Counted from the stretch's first letter, positions 24,285 to 39,600 are shown. The stretch: DNA of 64,000 bases from Prosopocoilus inquinatus (GCA_036172665.1 CM069877.1:21601001-21665000), one strand, 5' to 3'. Made by a program: numbers and translations. The notes: a model not told the origin generated them from the letters alone.

Positions 24285-25770
24285 GTTACTTGACGTTACG
24301 ATGGACTCCAGTAACTCCGATGTGAGATACGAAGTTTTCGGACGCAGCAGAAGCTGGAAATAGTTTTGAACGAAACAACACGTATTAGCAGTGTTCCTGG
24401 GATGTATCTAATCGATCCTTACTTATCTACTATGCTATTTGACGTTTCAACGGACTCCAGTAACTCTGATGTGAGATACGAAGTTTTCAGACGCAGCAGA
24501 AGCTGGAAATAGTTTTGAACGAAACGACACGTATTAGCGTTGTTCCTGTGATGTATCTAATCGATCCTTGCTCATCTATCATGTTATTTGGCGTTTCGAT
24601 GGACTCCAGTAACTTTGATTTGAGATAAGAAGTTCTCGGACGCAGCTGAAGCTGGAAACAGTTTTAAACGAAACAACACGTATTAGCGTTGTTCCTGTGA
24701 TGTATCTAATCGATCCTTACTCATCTATCATGTTATTTGACGTTTGGATGAACTCCAGTAACTCTGATGTGAGATACAAAATTTTCGGACGCAGCAGAAG
24801 CTGGAAATAGTTTTGAGCGAAACAACACGTAGTAGCGTTGTTCCTGTGATGTATGTAATCGATCCTTACTCATCTATCATGTTATTTGACGTTTGGATGG
24901 ACTCCAGTAACTCTGATGTGAGATACAAAGTTCTCGGACGCAGCAGAAGCTGGAAATAGTTTTAAATGAAACAACACGCATTAGCGTTGTTCCTGTGATG
25001 TATCTAATCGATCCTTACTCATCTATCATGTTATTTGACGTTTGGATGGACTCCAGTATCTCTGATGTGAGATACAAAGTTCTCGGACGCAGCAGAAGCT
25101 GGAAATAGTTTTGAAGGAAACAACACGTATTAGCGTTGTTCCTGTGATGTATCTAATCGATCCTTACTCATCTATCATGTTATTTGAGGTTTGGATGGAC
25201 TCCAGTAACTCTGATGTGAGATATAAAGTTCTCGGACGCAGCAGAAGCTGGAAATAGTTTTGAACGAAACAACATGTATTAGCGTTGTTCCTGTGATGTA
25301 TCTAATCGATCGTTACTCATCTATCATGTTATTTGACGTTTGGATGGACTCCAGTATCTCTGATGTGAGATACAAAGTTTTCGGACGCAGCAGAAGCTGC
25401 AAATAGTTTTAAACGAAACAACACGCATTAGCGTTGTTCCTGTGATGTACCTAATCGATCCTTACTCATCTATCATGTTACTTGGCGTTTCGATGGACTC
25501 CAGTAACTTTGATGTGAGATACGAAGTTCTCGGACGCAGCTGTAGCTGGAAATAGTTTTAAATGAAACAACACGTATTAGCGTTGTTCCTGTGATGTATC
25601 TAATCGATCCTTACTCATCTATCATGTTATTTGACGTTTCGATGGACCCCAGTAACTCTAATGTGAGATACGAAATTTTCGGACGCAGCAGAAGCTGGAA
25701 ATAGTTTTAAACGAAACAACACGCATTAGCGTTGTTCCTGTGATGTATCTAATCGATCCTTACTTATCTA
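24285..25770 (+). repeat. 12-mer HOR, copy 1 (offset 1788 bp)
   Basis: This matches 26,073-27,558 at exactly 12 x 149 bp. Checked anchors are TGACGTTACG at 24,291 and 26,079, GATAAGAAG at 24,624 and 26,412, and GAGGTTTGG at 25,186 and 26,974. The order includes GTGTTCCTGGGATG, CAACGGACTCC, GATGAACTCC with TTTTGAGCG, and CATGTATTAG with ATCGTTAC monomers. Confidence 0.87.
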
Positions 25771-26072
25771 TCATGTTATTTGAGGTTTGGATGGACTCCA
25801 GTAACTCTGATGTGAGATATAAAGTTCTCGGACGCAGCAGAAGCTGGAAATAGTTTTGAACGAAACAAAATGTATTAGCGTTGTTCCTGTGATGTATCTA
25901 ATCGATCGTTACTCATCTATCATGTTATTTGACGTTTGGATGGACTCCAGTATCTCTGATGTGAGATACAAAGTTTTCGGACGCAGCAGAAGCTGCAAAT
26001 AGTTTTAAACGAAACAACACGCATTAGCGTTGTTCCTGTGATGTATCTAATCGATCCTTACTCATCTATCAT

Positions 26073-27558
26073 GTTACTTGACGTTACGATGGACTCCAGT
26101 AACTCCGATGTGAGATACGAAGTTTTCGGACGCAGCAGAAGCTGGAAATAGTTTTGAACGAAACAACACGTATTAGCAGTGTTCCTGGGATGTATCTAAT
26201 CGATCCTTACTTATCTACTATGCTATTTGACGTTTCAACGGACTCCAGTAACTCTGATGTGAGATACGAAGTTTTCAGACGCAGCAGAAGCTGGAAATAG
26301 TTTTGAACGAAACGACACGTATTAGCGTTGTTCCTGTGATGTATCTAATCGATCCTTACTCATCTATCATGTTATTTGGCGTTTCGATGGACTCCAGTAA
26401 CTTTGATATGAGATAAGAAGTTCTCGGACGCAGCTGAAGCTGGAAACAGTTTTAAACGAAACAACACGTATTAGCGTTGTTCCTGTGATGTATCTAATCG
26501 ATCCTTACTCATCCATCATGTTATTTGACGTTTGGATGAACTCCAGTAACTCTGATGTGAGATACAAAATTTTCGGACGCAGTAGAAGCTGGAAATAGTT
26601 TTGAGCGAAACAACACGTAGTAGCGTTGTTCCTGTGATGTATGTAATCGATCCTTACTCATCTATCATGTTATTTGACGTTTGGATGGACTCCAGTAACT
26701 CTGATGTGAGATACAAAGTTCTCGGACGCAGCAGAAGCTGGAAATAGTTTTAAATGAAACAACACGCATTATCGTTGTTCCTGTGATGTATCTAATCGAT
26801 CCTTACTCATCTATCATGTTATTTGACGTTTGGATGGACTCCAGTATCTCTGATGTGAGATACAAAGTTCTCGGACGCAGCAGAAGCTGGAAATAGTTTT
26901 GAACGAAACAACACGTATTAGCGTTGTTCCTGTGATGTATCTAATCGGTCCTTACTCATCTATCATGTTATTTGAGGTTTGGATGGACTCCAGTAACTCT
27001 GATGTGAGATATAAAGTTCTCGGACGCAGCAGAAGCTGGAAATAGTTTTGAACGAAACAACATGTATTAGCGTTGTTCCTGTGATGTATCTAATCGATCG
27101 TTACTCATCTATCATGTTATTTGACGTTTGGATGGACTCCAGTATCTCTGATGTGAGATACAAAGTTTTCGGACGCAGCAGAAGCTGCAAATAGTTTTAA
27201 ACGAAACAACACGCATTAGCGTTGTTCCTGTGATGTATCTAATCGATCCTTACTCATCTATCATATTATTTGGCGTTTCGATGGACTAAAGTAACTTTGA
27301 TGTGAGATACGAAGTTCTCGGACGCAGCTGTAGCTGGAAATAGTTTTAAATGAAACAACACGTATTAGCGTTGTTCCTGTGATGTATCTAATCGATCCTT
27401 ACTCATCTATCATGTTATTTGACGTTTCGATGGACCCCAGTAACTCTAATGTGAGATACGAAATTTTCGGACGCAGCAGAAGCTGGAAATAGTTTTAAAC
27501 GAAACAACACGCATTAGCGTTGTTCCTGTGATGTATCTAATCGATCCTTACTTATCTA
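26073..27558 (+). repeat. 12-mer HOR, copy 2
   Basis: Partner of 24,285-25,770. Small private differences include CATTATCGTTG at about 26,767, AATCGGTCC at about 26,943 and GGACTAAAGTAAC at about 27,285. The two copies are separated by about two monomers that repeat the end of copy 1 (a second GAGGTTTGG monomer near 25,785). Confidence 0.85.
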
Positions 27559-28699
27559 TCAGGTTATTTGACGTTTCGATGGACTCCAGTAACTCTGATG
27601 TGAGATACGACGTTTTCGGACGCAGCAGAAGCTGGAAATAGTTTTAAACGAAACAACACGTGTTAGCGTTGTTCCTGTGATGTATGTAATCGATCCTTAC
27701 TCATCTATCATGTTATTTGACGTTTGGATGGACTCCAGTAACTCTGATGTGAGATACAAAGTTCTCGGACATAGCAGAAGCTGGAAATAGTTTTAAATGA
27801 AACAACACGCATTAGCGTTGTTCCTGTGATGTATCTAATCGATCCTTACTCATCTATCATGTTATTTGACGTTTGGATGGACTCCAGTAACTCTGATGTG
27901 AGATACAAAGTTCTCGGACGCAGCAGAAACTGGAAATAGTTTTAAATGAAACAACACGCATTAGCGTTGTTCCTGTGATGTATCTAATCGATCCTTACTC
28001 ATCTATCATGTTATTTGACGTTTCGATGGACTCTAGTAACTCTGATGTGAGATAAGATGTTTTTGGACGCAGCAGCAGCTGGAAATAGTTTTAAACGAAA
28101 CAACACGTATTAGCGTTGTTCCTGTGATATATCTAATCGATCCTTACTTAGCTACTATGTTACTTGACGTTTCGATGGACTCCAGTAACTCTAATGTGAG
28201 ATACGAAATTTTAGGACGCAGCAGAAGCTGAAAATAGTTTTAAACGAAACAACACGTATTAGCGTTGTTCCTGTGATGTATCTAATCGATCCTTGCTTAT
28301 CTATCGTGTTATTTGACCTTTCGATGGACTCTAGTAACTCTGATGTGAGATACGAAGTTCTCGGACGCAGCAGAAGCTGGAAATAGTTTTAAAAGAAACA
28401 ACACGCATTAGCATTGTTCTTGTGATGTATCTAATCGATCCTTATTTATCTATCATGTCATTTGACGTTTGGATGGACTCCAGTAACTCTGATGTGAGAT
28501 ACAAAGTTTTTGGACGCAGCAGAAGCTGGAAATAGTTTTGAACGAAACAACACGTATTAGCGTTGTTCCTGTGATGTATCTAATCGATCCTTACTTAGCT
28601 ACTATGTTATTTGAGGTTTCGATGGACTCCAGTAACTCTATGGTGAGATACGAAATTTTCGGACGCAGCAGAAGCTGGAAATAGTTTTAAACGAAACAA

Positions 28700-29356
28700 C
28701 ACGCATTAGCGTTGTTCCTGTGATGTATCTAATCGATCCTTACTTATCTATCATGTTATTTGACGTTTCGATGGACTCTAGTAACTCTGATGTGAGATAC
28801 GAAGTTTTTGGACGCAGCAGAAGCTGGAAATAGTTTTGAACGAAACCACACGTATTAGAGTTATTCCTGTGATGTATCTAATCGATCCTTACTTAGCTAC
28901 TATGTTATTTGACGTTTCGATCTACTCCAGTAACTCTATGGTGAGATACGAAATTTTCGGACGCAGCAGAAGCTGGAAATAGTTTTAAACGAAACAACAC
29001 GCATTAGCGTTGTTCCTGTGATGTATCTAATCGATCCTTACTCATCTATCATGTTATTTGGCGTTTCGATGGACTCCAGTAACTTTGATGTGAGATACGA
29101 AGTTCTCGGACGCAGCTGTAGCTGGAAATAGTTTTAAATGAAACAACACGTATTAGCGTTGTTCCTGTGATGTATCTAATCGATCCTTACTCATCTATCA
29201 TGTTATTTTACGTTTGGATGGACTCCAGTAACTCTGATGTGAGATACAAAGTTTTTGGACGCAGCAGAAGCTGGAAATAGTTTTGAACGAAACAACACGT
29301 ATTAGCAGTGTTCCTGGGATGTATCTAATCGATCCTTACTTAGCTACTATGTTATT
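28700..29356 (+). repeat. Block duplicated at 32,874-33,530
   Basis: The offset is 4174 bp, which is 28 x 149 plus 2. The two GCGTTGGTTCC monomers between the blocks explain the extra 2 bp. Shared private marks are ATTATTCCTGTG and TTTCGATCTACTCC (TCTACT at 28,921 and 33,095). Confidence 0.78.
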
Positions 29357-32300
29357 TGACGTTTCGATGGACTCTAGTAACTCTATGGTGAGATACGAAA
29401 TTTTCGGACGCAGCAGAAGCTGGAAATAGTTTTAAACGAAACAACACGCATTAGCGTTGTTCCTGTGATGTATCTAATCGACCCTTACTCATCTATCATG
29501 TTATTTGGCGTTTCGATGGACTCCAGTAACTTTGATGTTAGATACGAAGTTCTCGGACGCAGCTGTAGCTGGAAATAGTTTTAAATGAAACAACACGTAT
29601 TAGCGTTGGTTCCTGTGATGTATCTAATCGATCCTTTCTCATCTATCATGTTATTTGACGTTTCGATGGACCCCAGTAACTCTAATGTGAGATACGAAAT
29701 TTTCGGACGCAGCAGAAGCTGGAAATAGTTTTAAACGAAACAACACGCATTAGCGTTGTTCCTGTGATGTATCTAATCGATCCTTACTCATCTGTCATTT
29801 TATTTGACGTTTGGATGGACTCCAGTAACTCTGATGTGAGATACAAAATTCTCGGACGCAGCAGAAGCTGGAAATAGTTTTAAATGAAACAACACGCATT
29901 AGCGTTGTTCCTGTGATGTATCTAATCGATCCTTACTCATCTATCATGTTATTTGACGTTTCGATGGACTCTAGTAACTCTGATGTGAGATACGAAGTTT
30001 TTGGACGCAGCAGCAGCTGGAAATAGTTTTAAACGAAACAACACGTATTAGCGTTGTTCCTGTGATATATCTAATCGATCCTTACTTAGCTACTATGTTA
30101 TTTGACGTTTCGATGGACTCCAGTAACTCTAATGTGAGATACGAAATTTTCGGACGCAGCAGAAGTTGGAAATAGTTTTAAACGAAACAACACGTATTAA
30201 CGTTGTTCCTGTGATGTATCTAATCGATCCTTGCTTATCTATCGTGTTATTTGACCTTTCGATGGACTCTAGTAACTCTGATGTGAGATACGAAGTTCTC
30301 GGACGCAGCAGAAGCTGGAAATAGTTTTAAATGAAACAACACGCATTAGCGTTGTTCCTGTGATGTATCTAATCGATCCTTATTTATCTATCATGTCATT
30401 TGACGTTTCGATGGACTCTAGTAACTCTGATGTGAGATACGAAGTTTTTGGGCGCAGCAGGAGCTGGAAATAGTTTTAAACAAAGCAACACGTATTAGCG
30501 TTGTTCCTGTGATGTATCTAAACTGTCCTTACTCATCTATCATGTTATTTTACGTTTGGATGGACTCCAGTAACTCTGATGTGAGATACGAAGTTTTTGG
30601 ACGCAGCAGGAGCTGGAAATAGTTTTAAACGAAACAACACGTATTAGAGTTGTTCCTGTGATGTATCTAATCGATCCTTACTTAGCTACTATGTTATTTG
30701 ACGTTTCGATGGACTCCAGTAACTCTAATGTGAGATACGAAATTTTCGGACGCAGCAGAAGCTGGAAATAGTTTTAAAGGAAACTACACGGATTAGCGTT
30801 GTTCCTGTGATGTATCTAATCGATCCTTACTTATCTACTATGTTATTTGACGTTTCAACGGACTCCAGTAACTCTGATATGAGATACGAAGTTCTCGAAC
30901 TCAGCAGAAGCTGGAAATAGTTTTGAACGAAACGACACGTATTAGCGTTGTTCCTGTGATTTATCTAATAGATCCTTATTTATCTATCATGTTATTTGGC
31001 GTTTCGATGGACTCCAGTAACTTTGATGTGAGATACGAAGTTCTCGGACGCAGCTGTAGCTGGAAATAGTTTTAAAAGAAACAACACGTATTAGCGTTGG
31101 TTCCTGTGATGTATCTAATCGATCCTTACTCATCTATCATGTTATTTGACGTTTCGATGGACCCCAGTAACTCTAATGTGAGATACGAAATTTTCGGACG
31201 CAGCAGAAGCCGGAAATAGTTTTGAACGAAACAACACGTATTAGCGTTATTCCTGTGATGTATCTAATCGATCCTTACTTAGCTACTATGTTATTTGACG
31301 TTTCGATGGACTCCAGTAACTCTATGGTGAGATACGAAATTTTCGGACGCAGCAGAAGCTGGAAATAGTTTTAAACGAAACAACAGGCATTAGCGTTGTT
31401 CCTGTGATGTATCTAATCGATCCTTACTCATCTATCATGTTATTTGGCGTTTCGATGGACTCCAGTAACTTTGATGTGAGATACGAAGTTCTCGGACGCA
31501 GCTGTAGCTGGAAATAGTTTTAAATGAAACAACACGTATTAGCGTTGTTCCTGTGATGTATCTAATCGATCCTTACTCATCTATCATGTTATTTTACGTT
31601 TGGATGGACTCCAGTAACTCTGATGTGAGATACAAAGTTTTTGGACGCAGCAGAAGCTGGGAATAGTTTTGAACGAAACAACACGTATTAGCAGTGTTCC
31701 TGGGATGTATCTAATCGATCCTTACTTATCTACTATGCTATTTGACGTTTCAACGGACTCCAGTAACTCTGATGTGAGATACGAAGTTTTCAGACGCAGC
31801 AGAAGCTGGAAATAGTTTTGAACGAAACGACACGTATTAGCGTTGTTCCTGTGATGTATCTAATCGATCCTTACTCATCTATCATGTTATTTGGCGTTTC
31901 GATGGACTCCAGTAACTTTGATGTGAGATACGAAGTTCTCGGACGCAGCTGTAGCTGGAAATAGTTTTAAATGAAACAACACGTATTAGCGTTGTTCCTG
32001 TGATGTATCTAATCGATCCTTACTCATCTATCATGTTATTTGGCGTTTCGATGGACTCCAGTAACTTTGATGTGAGATACGAAGTTCTCGGACGCAGCTG
32101 AAGCTGGAAACAGTTTTAAACGAAACAACACGTATTAGCAGTGTTCCTGGGATGTATCTAATCGATTATTACTTATCTACTATGCTATTTGACGTTTCAA
32201 CGGACTCCAGTAACTCTGATGTGAGATACAATGTTCTCGGACGCAGCTGAAGCTGGAAATAGTTTTAAACGAAACAACACGCATTAGCGTTGTTCCTCTG

Positions 32301-32873
32301 ATGTATCTAATCGATCCTTACTTATCTATCATGTTATATGACGTTTCGATGGACTCTAGTAACTCTGATGTGAGATACGAAGTTTTTGGGCGCAGCAGGA
32401 GCTGGAAATAGTTTTAAACAAAGCAACACGTATTAGCGTTGTTCCTGTGATGTATCTAATCGATCCTTACTCATCTATCATGTTATTTTACGTTTGGATG
32501 GACTCAAGCAACTCTGATGTGAGATACAAAGTTTTTGGACGCAGCAGAAGCTGGAAATAGTTTTGAACGAAACAACACGTATTAGCAGTGTTCCTGTGAT
32601 GTATCTAATCGATCCTTACTTAGCTACTATGTTATTTGACGTTTCGATGGACTCTAGTAACTCTATGGTGAGATACGAAATTTTCGGACGCAGCAGAAGC
32701 TGGAAATAGTTTTAAAAGAAACAACACGCATTAGCGTTGTTCCTGTGATGTATCTAATCGATCCTTACTCATCTATCTTGTTATTTGACGTTTGGATGGA
32801 CTCCAGTAACTCTGATGTGAGATACAAAGTTCTCGGACGCAGCAGAAGATGGAAATAGTTTTAAATGAAACAA

Positions 32874-33530
32874 CACGCATTAGCGTTGTTCCTGTGATGT
32901 ATCTAATCGATCCTTACTTATCTATCATGTTATTTGACGTTTCGATGGACTCTAGTAACTCTGATGTGAGATACGAAGTTTTTGGACGCAGCAGAAGCTG
33001 GAAATAGTTTTGAACGAAACAACACGTATTAGCGTTATTCCTGTGATGTATCTAATCGATCCTTACTTAGCTACTATGTTATTTGACGTTTCGATCTACT
33101 CCAGTAACTCTATGCTGAGATACGAAATTTTCGGACGCAGCAGAAGCTGGAAATAGTTTTAAACGAAACAACACGCATTAGCGTTGTTCCTGTGATGTAT
33201 CTAATCGATCCTTACTCATCTATCATGTTATTTGGCGTTTCGATGGACTCCAGTAACTTTGATGTGAGATACGAAGTTCTCGGACGCAGCTGTAGCTGGA
33301 AATAGTTTTAAATGAAACAACACGTATTAGCGTTGTTCCTGTGATGTATCTAATCGATCCTTACTTATCTATCATGTTATTTTACGTTTGGATGGACTCC
33401 AGTAACTCTGATGTGAGATACAAAGTTTTTGGACGCAGCAGAAGCTGGAAATAGTTTTGAACGAAACAACACGTATTAGCAGTGTTCCTGGGATGTATCT
33501 AATCGATCCTTACTTAGCTACTATGTTATT
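32874..33530 (+). repeat. Block duplicated from or to 28,700-29,356
   Basis: It shares the TTTCGATCTACTCC and ATTATTCC marks with its partner. It diverges at 33,531, where TTTGGCG replaces TTTGACG and the array switches to another subtype. Confidence 0.78.
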
Positions 33531-35870
33531 TGGCGTTTCGATGGACTCCAGTAACTTTGATGTGAGATACGAAGTTCTCGGACGCCGCTGTAGCTGGAAA
33601 TAGTTTTAAAAGAAACAACACGTATTAGCGTTGGTTCCTGTGATGTATCTAATCGATCCTTACTCATCTATCATGTTATTTGACGTTTCGATGGACCCCA
33701 GTAACTCTAATGTGAGATACGAAATTTTCGGACGCAGCAGAAGCTGGAAATAGTTTTAAACGAAACAACACGCATTAGCGTTGTTCCTGTGATGTATCTA
33801 ATCGATCCTTACTTATCTATCAAGTTATTTGACGTTTCGATGGACTCCAGTAACTCTGATGTGAGATACGACGTTTTCGGACGCAGCAGAAGCTGGAAAT
33901 AGTTTTAAATGAAACAACACGCATTAGCGTTGTTCCTGTGATGTATCTAATCGATCCTTACTCATCTATCATGTTATTTGACGTTTCGATGGACTCTAGT
34001 AACTCTGATGTGAGATACGAAGTTCTTGGGCGCAGCAGGAGCTGGAAATAGTTTTAAACGAAACAACACGTATTAGCGTTGTTCCTGTGATGTATCTAAT
34101 CGATCCTTACTTAGCTACTATGTTATTTGACGTTTCGATGGACTCCAGTAACTCTAATGTGAGATACGAAATTTTCGGACGCAGCAGAAGCTGGAAATAG
34201 TTTTGAACGAAACGACACGTATTAGCGTTGTTCCTGTGATTTATCTAATCGATCCTTACTTATCTACTATGTTATTTGACGTTTCAACGGACTCCAGTAA
34301 CTCTGATATGAGATACGAAGTTCTCGAACTCAGCAGAAGCTGGAAATAGTTTTGAACGAAACGACACGTATTAGCGTTGTTCCTGTGATTTATCTAATAG
34401 ATATTTATTTATCTATCATGTTACTTGACGTTACGATGGACTCCAGTAACTCCGATGTGAGATACGAATTTTTCGGACGCAGCAGAAGCTGGAAATAGTT
34501 TTGAACGAAACAACACGTATTAGCGTTGTTCCTGTGAAGTTTCTAATCGATCCTTACCTATCTACTATGCTATTTGACGTTTCAACGGACTCCAGTAACT
34601 CTGATGTGAGATACGAAGTTTTCAGACACAGCAGAAGCTGGAAATAGTTTTGAACGAAACGACACGTATTAGCGTTGTTCCTGTGATGTATCTAATCGAT
34701 CCTTACTCATCTATCATGTTATTTGGCGTTTCGATGGACTCCACTAACTTTGATGTGAGATACGAAGTTCTCGGACGCAGCTGAAGCTGGAAATAGTTTT
34801 AAATGAAACAACACGCATTACCGTTGTTCCTGTGATGTATCTAATCGATCCTTACTCATCTATCATGTTATTTGACGTTTGGATGGACTCCAGTATCTCT
34901 GATGTGAGATACAAAGTTTTCGGACGCAGCAGAAGCTGGAAATAGTTTTGAACGAAACAACACGTATTAGCGTTGTTCCTGTGATGTATCTGATCGATCC
35001 TTACTCATCTATCATGTTATTTGACGTTTGGATGGACTCCAGTAACTCTGATGTGAGATATAAAGTTCTCGGACGCAGCAGAAGCTGGAAATAGTTTTGA
35101 ACGAAACAACATGTATTAGCGTTGTTCCTGTGATGTATCTAATCGATCGTTACTCATCTATCATGTTATTTGACGTTTGGATGGACTCCAGTATCTCTGA
35201 TGTGAGATACAAAGTTTTCGGACGCAGCAGAAGCTGCAAATAGTTTTAAACGAAACAACACGCATTAGCGTTGTTCCTGTGATGTATCTAATCGATCCTT
35301 ACTCATCTATCATGTTATTTGGCGTTTCGATGGACTCCAGTAACTTTGATGTGAGATACGAAGTTCTCGGACGCAGCTGTAGCTGGAAATAGTTTTAAAT
35401 GAAACAACACGTATTAGCGTTGTTCCTGTGATGTATCTAATCGATCCTCACTCATCTATCATGTTATTTGACGTTTCGATGGACCCCAGTAACTCTAATG
35501 TGAGATACGAAATTTTCGGACGCAGCAGAAGCTGGAAATAGTTTTAAACGAAACAACACGTATTAGCGTTGTTCCTGTGATGTATGTAATCGATCCTTAC
35601 TCATCTATCATGTTATTTGACGTTTGGATGGACTCCAGTAACTCTGATGTGAGATACAAAGTTCTCGGACGCAGCAGAAGCTGGAGATAGTTTTAAATGA
35701 AACAACACGCATTAGCGTTGTTCCTGTGATGTATCTAATCGATCCTTACTTAGCTACTATGTTATTTGACGTTTCGATGGACTCCAGTAACTCTAATGTG
35801 AGATACGAAATTTTCGGACGCAGCAGAAGCTGGAAATAGTTTTAAACGAAACAACACGTATTAGCGTTGT

Positions 35871-36650
35871 TCCTGTAATGTATCTAATCGATTCTTGCTT
35901 ATCTATCGTGTTATTTGACCTTTCGATGAACTCTAGTAACTCTGATGTGAGATACGAAGTTCTCGGACGCAGCAGAAGCTAGAAATAGTTTTAAATGAAA
36001 CAACACGCATTAGCGTTGTTCCTGTGATGTATCTAATCGATCCTTATTTATATATCATGTCATTTGACGTTTCGATGGACTCTAGTAACTCTGATGTGAG
36101 ATACGAAGTTTTTGGGCGCAGCAGGAGCTGGAAATAGTTTTAAACAAAGCAACACGTATTAGCGTTCTTCCTGTGATGTATCTAAACTGTCCTTACTCAA
36201 CTATCATGTTATTTTACGTTTGGATGGACTCCAGTAACTCTGATGTGAGATACAAAGTTCTCGGACGCAGCAGAAGCTGGAAACAGTTTTAAACGAAACA
36301 ACACGTATTAGCAGTGTTCCTGGGATGTATCTAATCGATCCTTACTCATCTATCATGTTATTTTACGTTTGGATGGACTCCAGTAACTCTGATGTGAGAT
36401 ACAATGTTCTCGGACGCAGCTGAAGCTGGAAATAGTTTTAAACGAAACAACACGCATTAGCGTTGTTCCTGTGATGTATCTAATCGATCCTTACTTAGCT
36501 ACTATGTTATTTGACGTTTCGATGGACTCCAGTAACTCTAATGTGAGATACGAAATTTTCGGACGCAGCAGAAGCTGGAAATAGTTTTAAACGAAACAAC
36601 ACGTATTAGCGTTGTTCCTGTAATGTATCTAATCGATTCTTGCTTAGCTA
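35871..36650 (+). repeat. 5-mer step duplication
   Basis: The rare TCCTGTAATG and ATCGATTCTTGC variants occur at 35,871 and again at 36,616, an offset of 745 bp (5 x 149). Each is followed by an AGCAGAAGCTAG monomer and by a CTTATTTATATATCATG monomer. Confidence 0.75.
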
Positions 36651-39600
36651 CTATGTTATTTGACCTTTCGATGGACTCCAGTAACTTTGATGTGAGATAC
36701 GAAGTTCTCGGACGCAGCAGAAGCTAGAAATAGTTTTAAATGAAACAACACGCATTAGCGTTGTTCCTGTGATGTATCTAATCGATCCTTATTTATATAT
36801 CATGTCATTTGACGTTTCGATGGACTCTAGTAACTCTGATGTGAGATACGAAGTTTTTGGGCGCAGCAGGAGCTGGAAATAATTTTAAACAAAGCAACAC
36901 GTATTAGCGTTGTTCCTGTGATGTATCTAATCGATCCTTACTTAGCTACTATGTTATTTGACGTTTCGATGGACTCTAGTAACTCTATGGTGAGATACGA
37001 AATTTTCGGACGCAGCAGAAGCTGGAAATAGTTTTAAAAGAAACAACACGCATTAGCGTTGTTCCTGTGATGTATCTAATCGATCCTTACTCATCTATCT
37101 TGTTATTTGACGTTTGGATGGACTCCAGTAACTCTGATGTGAGATACAAAGTTCTCGGACGCAGCAGAAGATGGAAATAGTTTTAAATGAAACAACACGC
37201 ATTAGCGTTGTTCCTGTGATGTATCTAATAGATCCTTACTCATCTATCATGTTATTTGACGTTTGGATGAACTCCAGTAACTCTGATGTGAGATACAAAG
37301 TTCTCGGACGCAGCAGAAGCTGGAAATAGTTTTAAATGAAACAACACGCATTAGCGTTGTTCCTGTGATGTATCTAATCGATCCTTACTCATCTATCATG
37401 TTATTTGACGTTTGGATGAACTGCAGTAACTCTGATGTGAGATACAAAGTTCTCGGACGCAGCAGAAGCTGGAAATAGTTTTAAATGAAACAACACGCAT
37501 TAGCGTTGTTCCTGTGATGTATCTAATCGATCCTTACTCATCTATCATGTTATTTGGCGTTTCGATGGACTCCAGTAACTTTGATGTGAGATACGAAGTT
37601 CTCGGACGCAGCTGAAGCTGGAAACAGTTTTAAACGAAACAACACGTATTAGCGTTGTTCCTGTGATGTATCTAATCGATCCTTACTCATCTATCATGTT
37701 ATTTGACGTTTGGATGAACTCCAGTAACTCTGATGTGAGATACAAAGTTCTCGGACGCAGCAGAAGCTGGAAATAGTTTTAAATGAAACAACACGCATTA
37801 GCGTTGTTCCTGTGATGTATCTAATCGATCCTTCCTTATCTATCATGCTATTTGACGTTTCGATGGACTCTAGTAACTCTGATGTGAGATACGAATTTTT
37901 TGGGCGCAGCAGGAGCTGGAAATAGTTTTAAACAAAGCAACACGTATTAGCGTTGTTCCTGTGATGTACCTAATCGATCCTTACTTATCTATCGTGTTAT
38001 TTGACCTTTCGATGGACTCCAGTAACTTTGATGTGAGATACGAAGTTCTCGGACGCAGCTGAAGCTAGAAATAGTTTTAAACGAAACAACACGCATTAGC
38101 GTTGTGCCTGTGCTGTATCTAATCGATCCTTACTTATCTATCAGGTTATTTGACGTTTCGATGGACTCCAGTAACTCTGATGTGAGATACGACGTTTTCG
38201 GACGCAGCAGAAGCTATAAATAGTTTTAAACGAAACAACACGTATTAGCGTTGTTCCTGTGATGTATGTAATCGATCATTACTCATCTATCATGTTATTT
38301 GACGTTTGGATGGACTCCTGTAACTCTGATGTGAGATACAAAGTTTTTGGACGCAGCAGAAGCTGGAAATAGTTTTGAACGAAACAACACGCATTAGCGT
38401 TGTTCCTGTGCTGTATCTAATCGATCCTTACTTATCTATCAGGTTATTTGACGTTTCGATGGACTCCAGTAACTCTGATATGAGATACGACGTTTTCGGA
38501 CGCAGCAGAAGCTGGAAATCGTTTTAAATGAAACAACATGCGTTAGCGTTGTTCCTGTGATGTATCTAATCGATCCTTACTCATCTATCATGTTATTTGA
38601 CGTTTCGATGGACTCTAGTAACTCTGATGTGAGATACAAAGTTCTCGGACGCAGCAGAAGCTGGAAATCGTTTTAAATGAAACAACATGCATTAGCGTTG
38701 TTCCTGTGATGTATCTAATCGATCCTTACTCATCTATCATGTTATTTGACGTTTCGATGGACTCTAGTAACTCTGATGTGAGATACAAAGTTTTTGGACG
38801 CAGCAGAAGCTGGAAATAGTTTTAAACGAAACAACACGCTTTAGCCGTTGTTCCTGTGATGTATCTAATCGATCCTTACTCATCTATCATGTTATTTGAC
38901 GTTTCGATGGACTCTAGTAACTCTGATGTGAGATACAAAGTTTTTGGGCGCAGCAGGAGCTGGAAATAGTTTTAAACAAAGCAACACGTATTAGCGTTGT
39001 TCCTGTGATGTACCTAATCGATCCTTACTCATCTATCATGTTATTTTATGTTTGGATGGACTCCAGTAACTCTGATGTGAGATACAAAGTTTTTGGACGC
39101 AGCAGAAGCTGGAAATAGTTTTAAACGAAACAACACGCTTTAGCCGTTGTTCCTGTGATGTATCTAATCGATCCTAACTCATCTATCATGTTATTTGGCG
39201 TTTCGATGGACTCCATTAACTTTGATGTGAGATACGAAGTTCTCGGACGCAGCTGTAGCTGGAAATAGTTTTAAATGAAACAACACGTATTAGCGTTGTT
39301 CCTGTCATGTATCTAATCGATCCTTACTCATCTATCATGTTATTTTACGTTTGGATGGACTCCAGTAACTCTGATGTGAGATACAAAGTTTTTGGACGCA
39401 GCAGAAGCTGGAAATAGTTTTGAACGAAACAACACGTATTAGCGTTGTTCCTGTGATGTATCTAATCGATCCTTACTTATCTATCAGGTTATTTGACGTT
39501 TCGATGGACTCCAGTAACTTTGATGTGAGATACGAAGTTCTCGGACGCAGCTGAAGCTAGAAATAGTTTTAAACGAAACAACACGCATTAGCGTTGTTCC

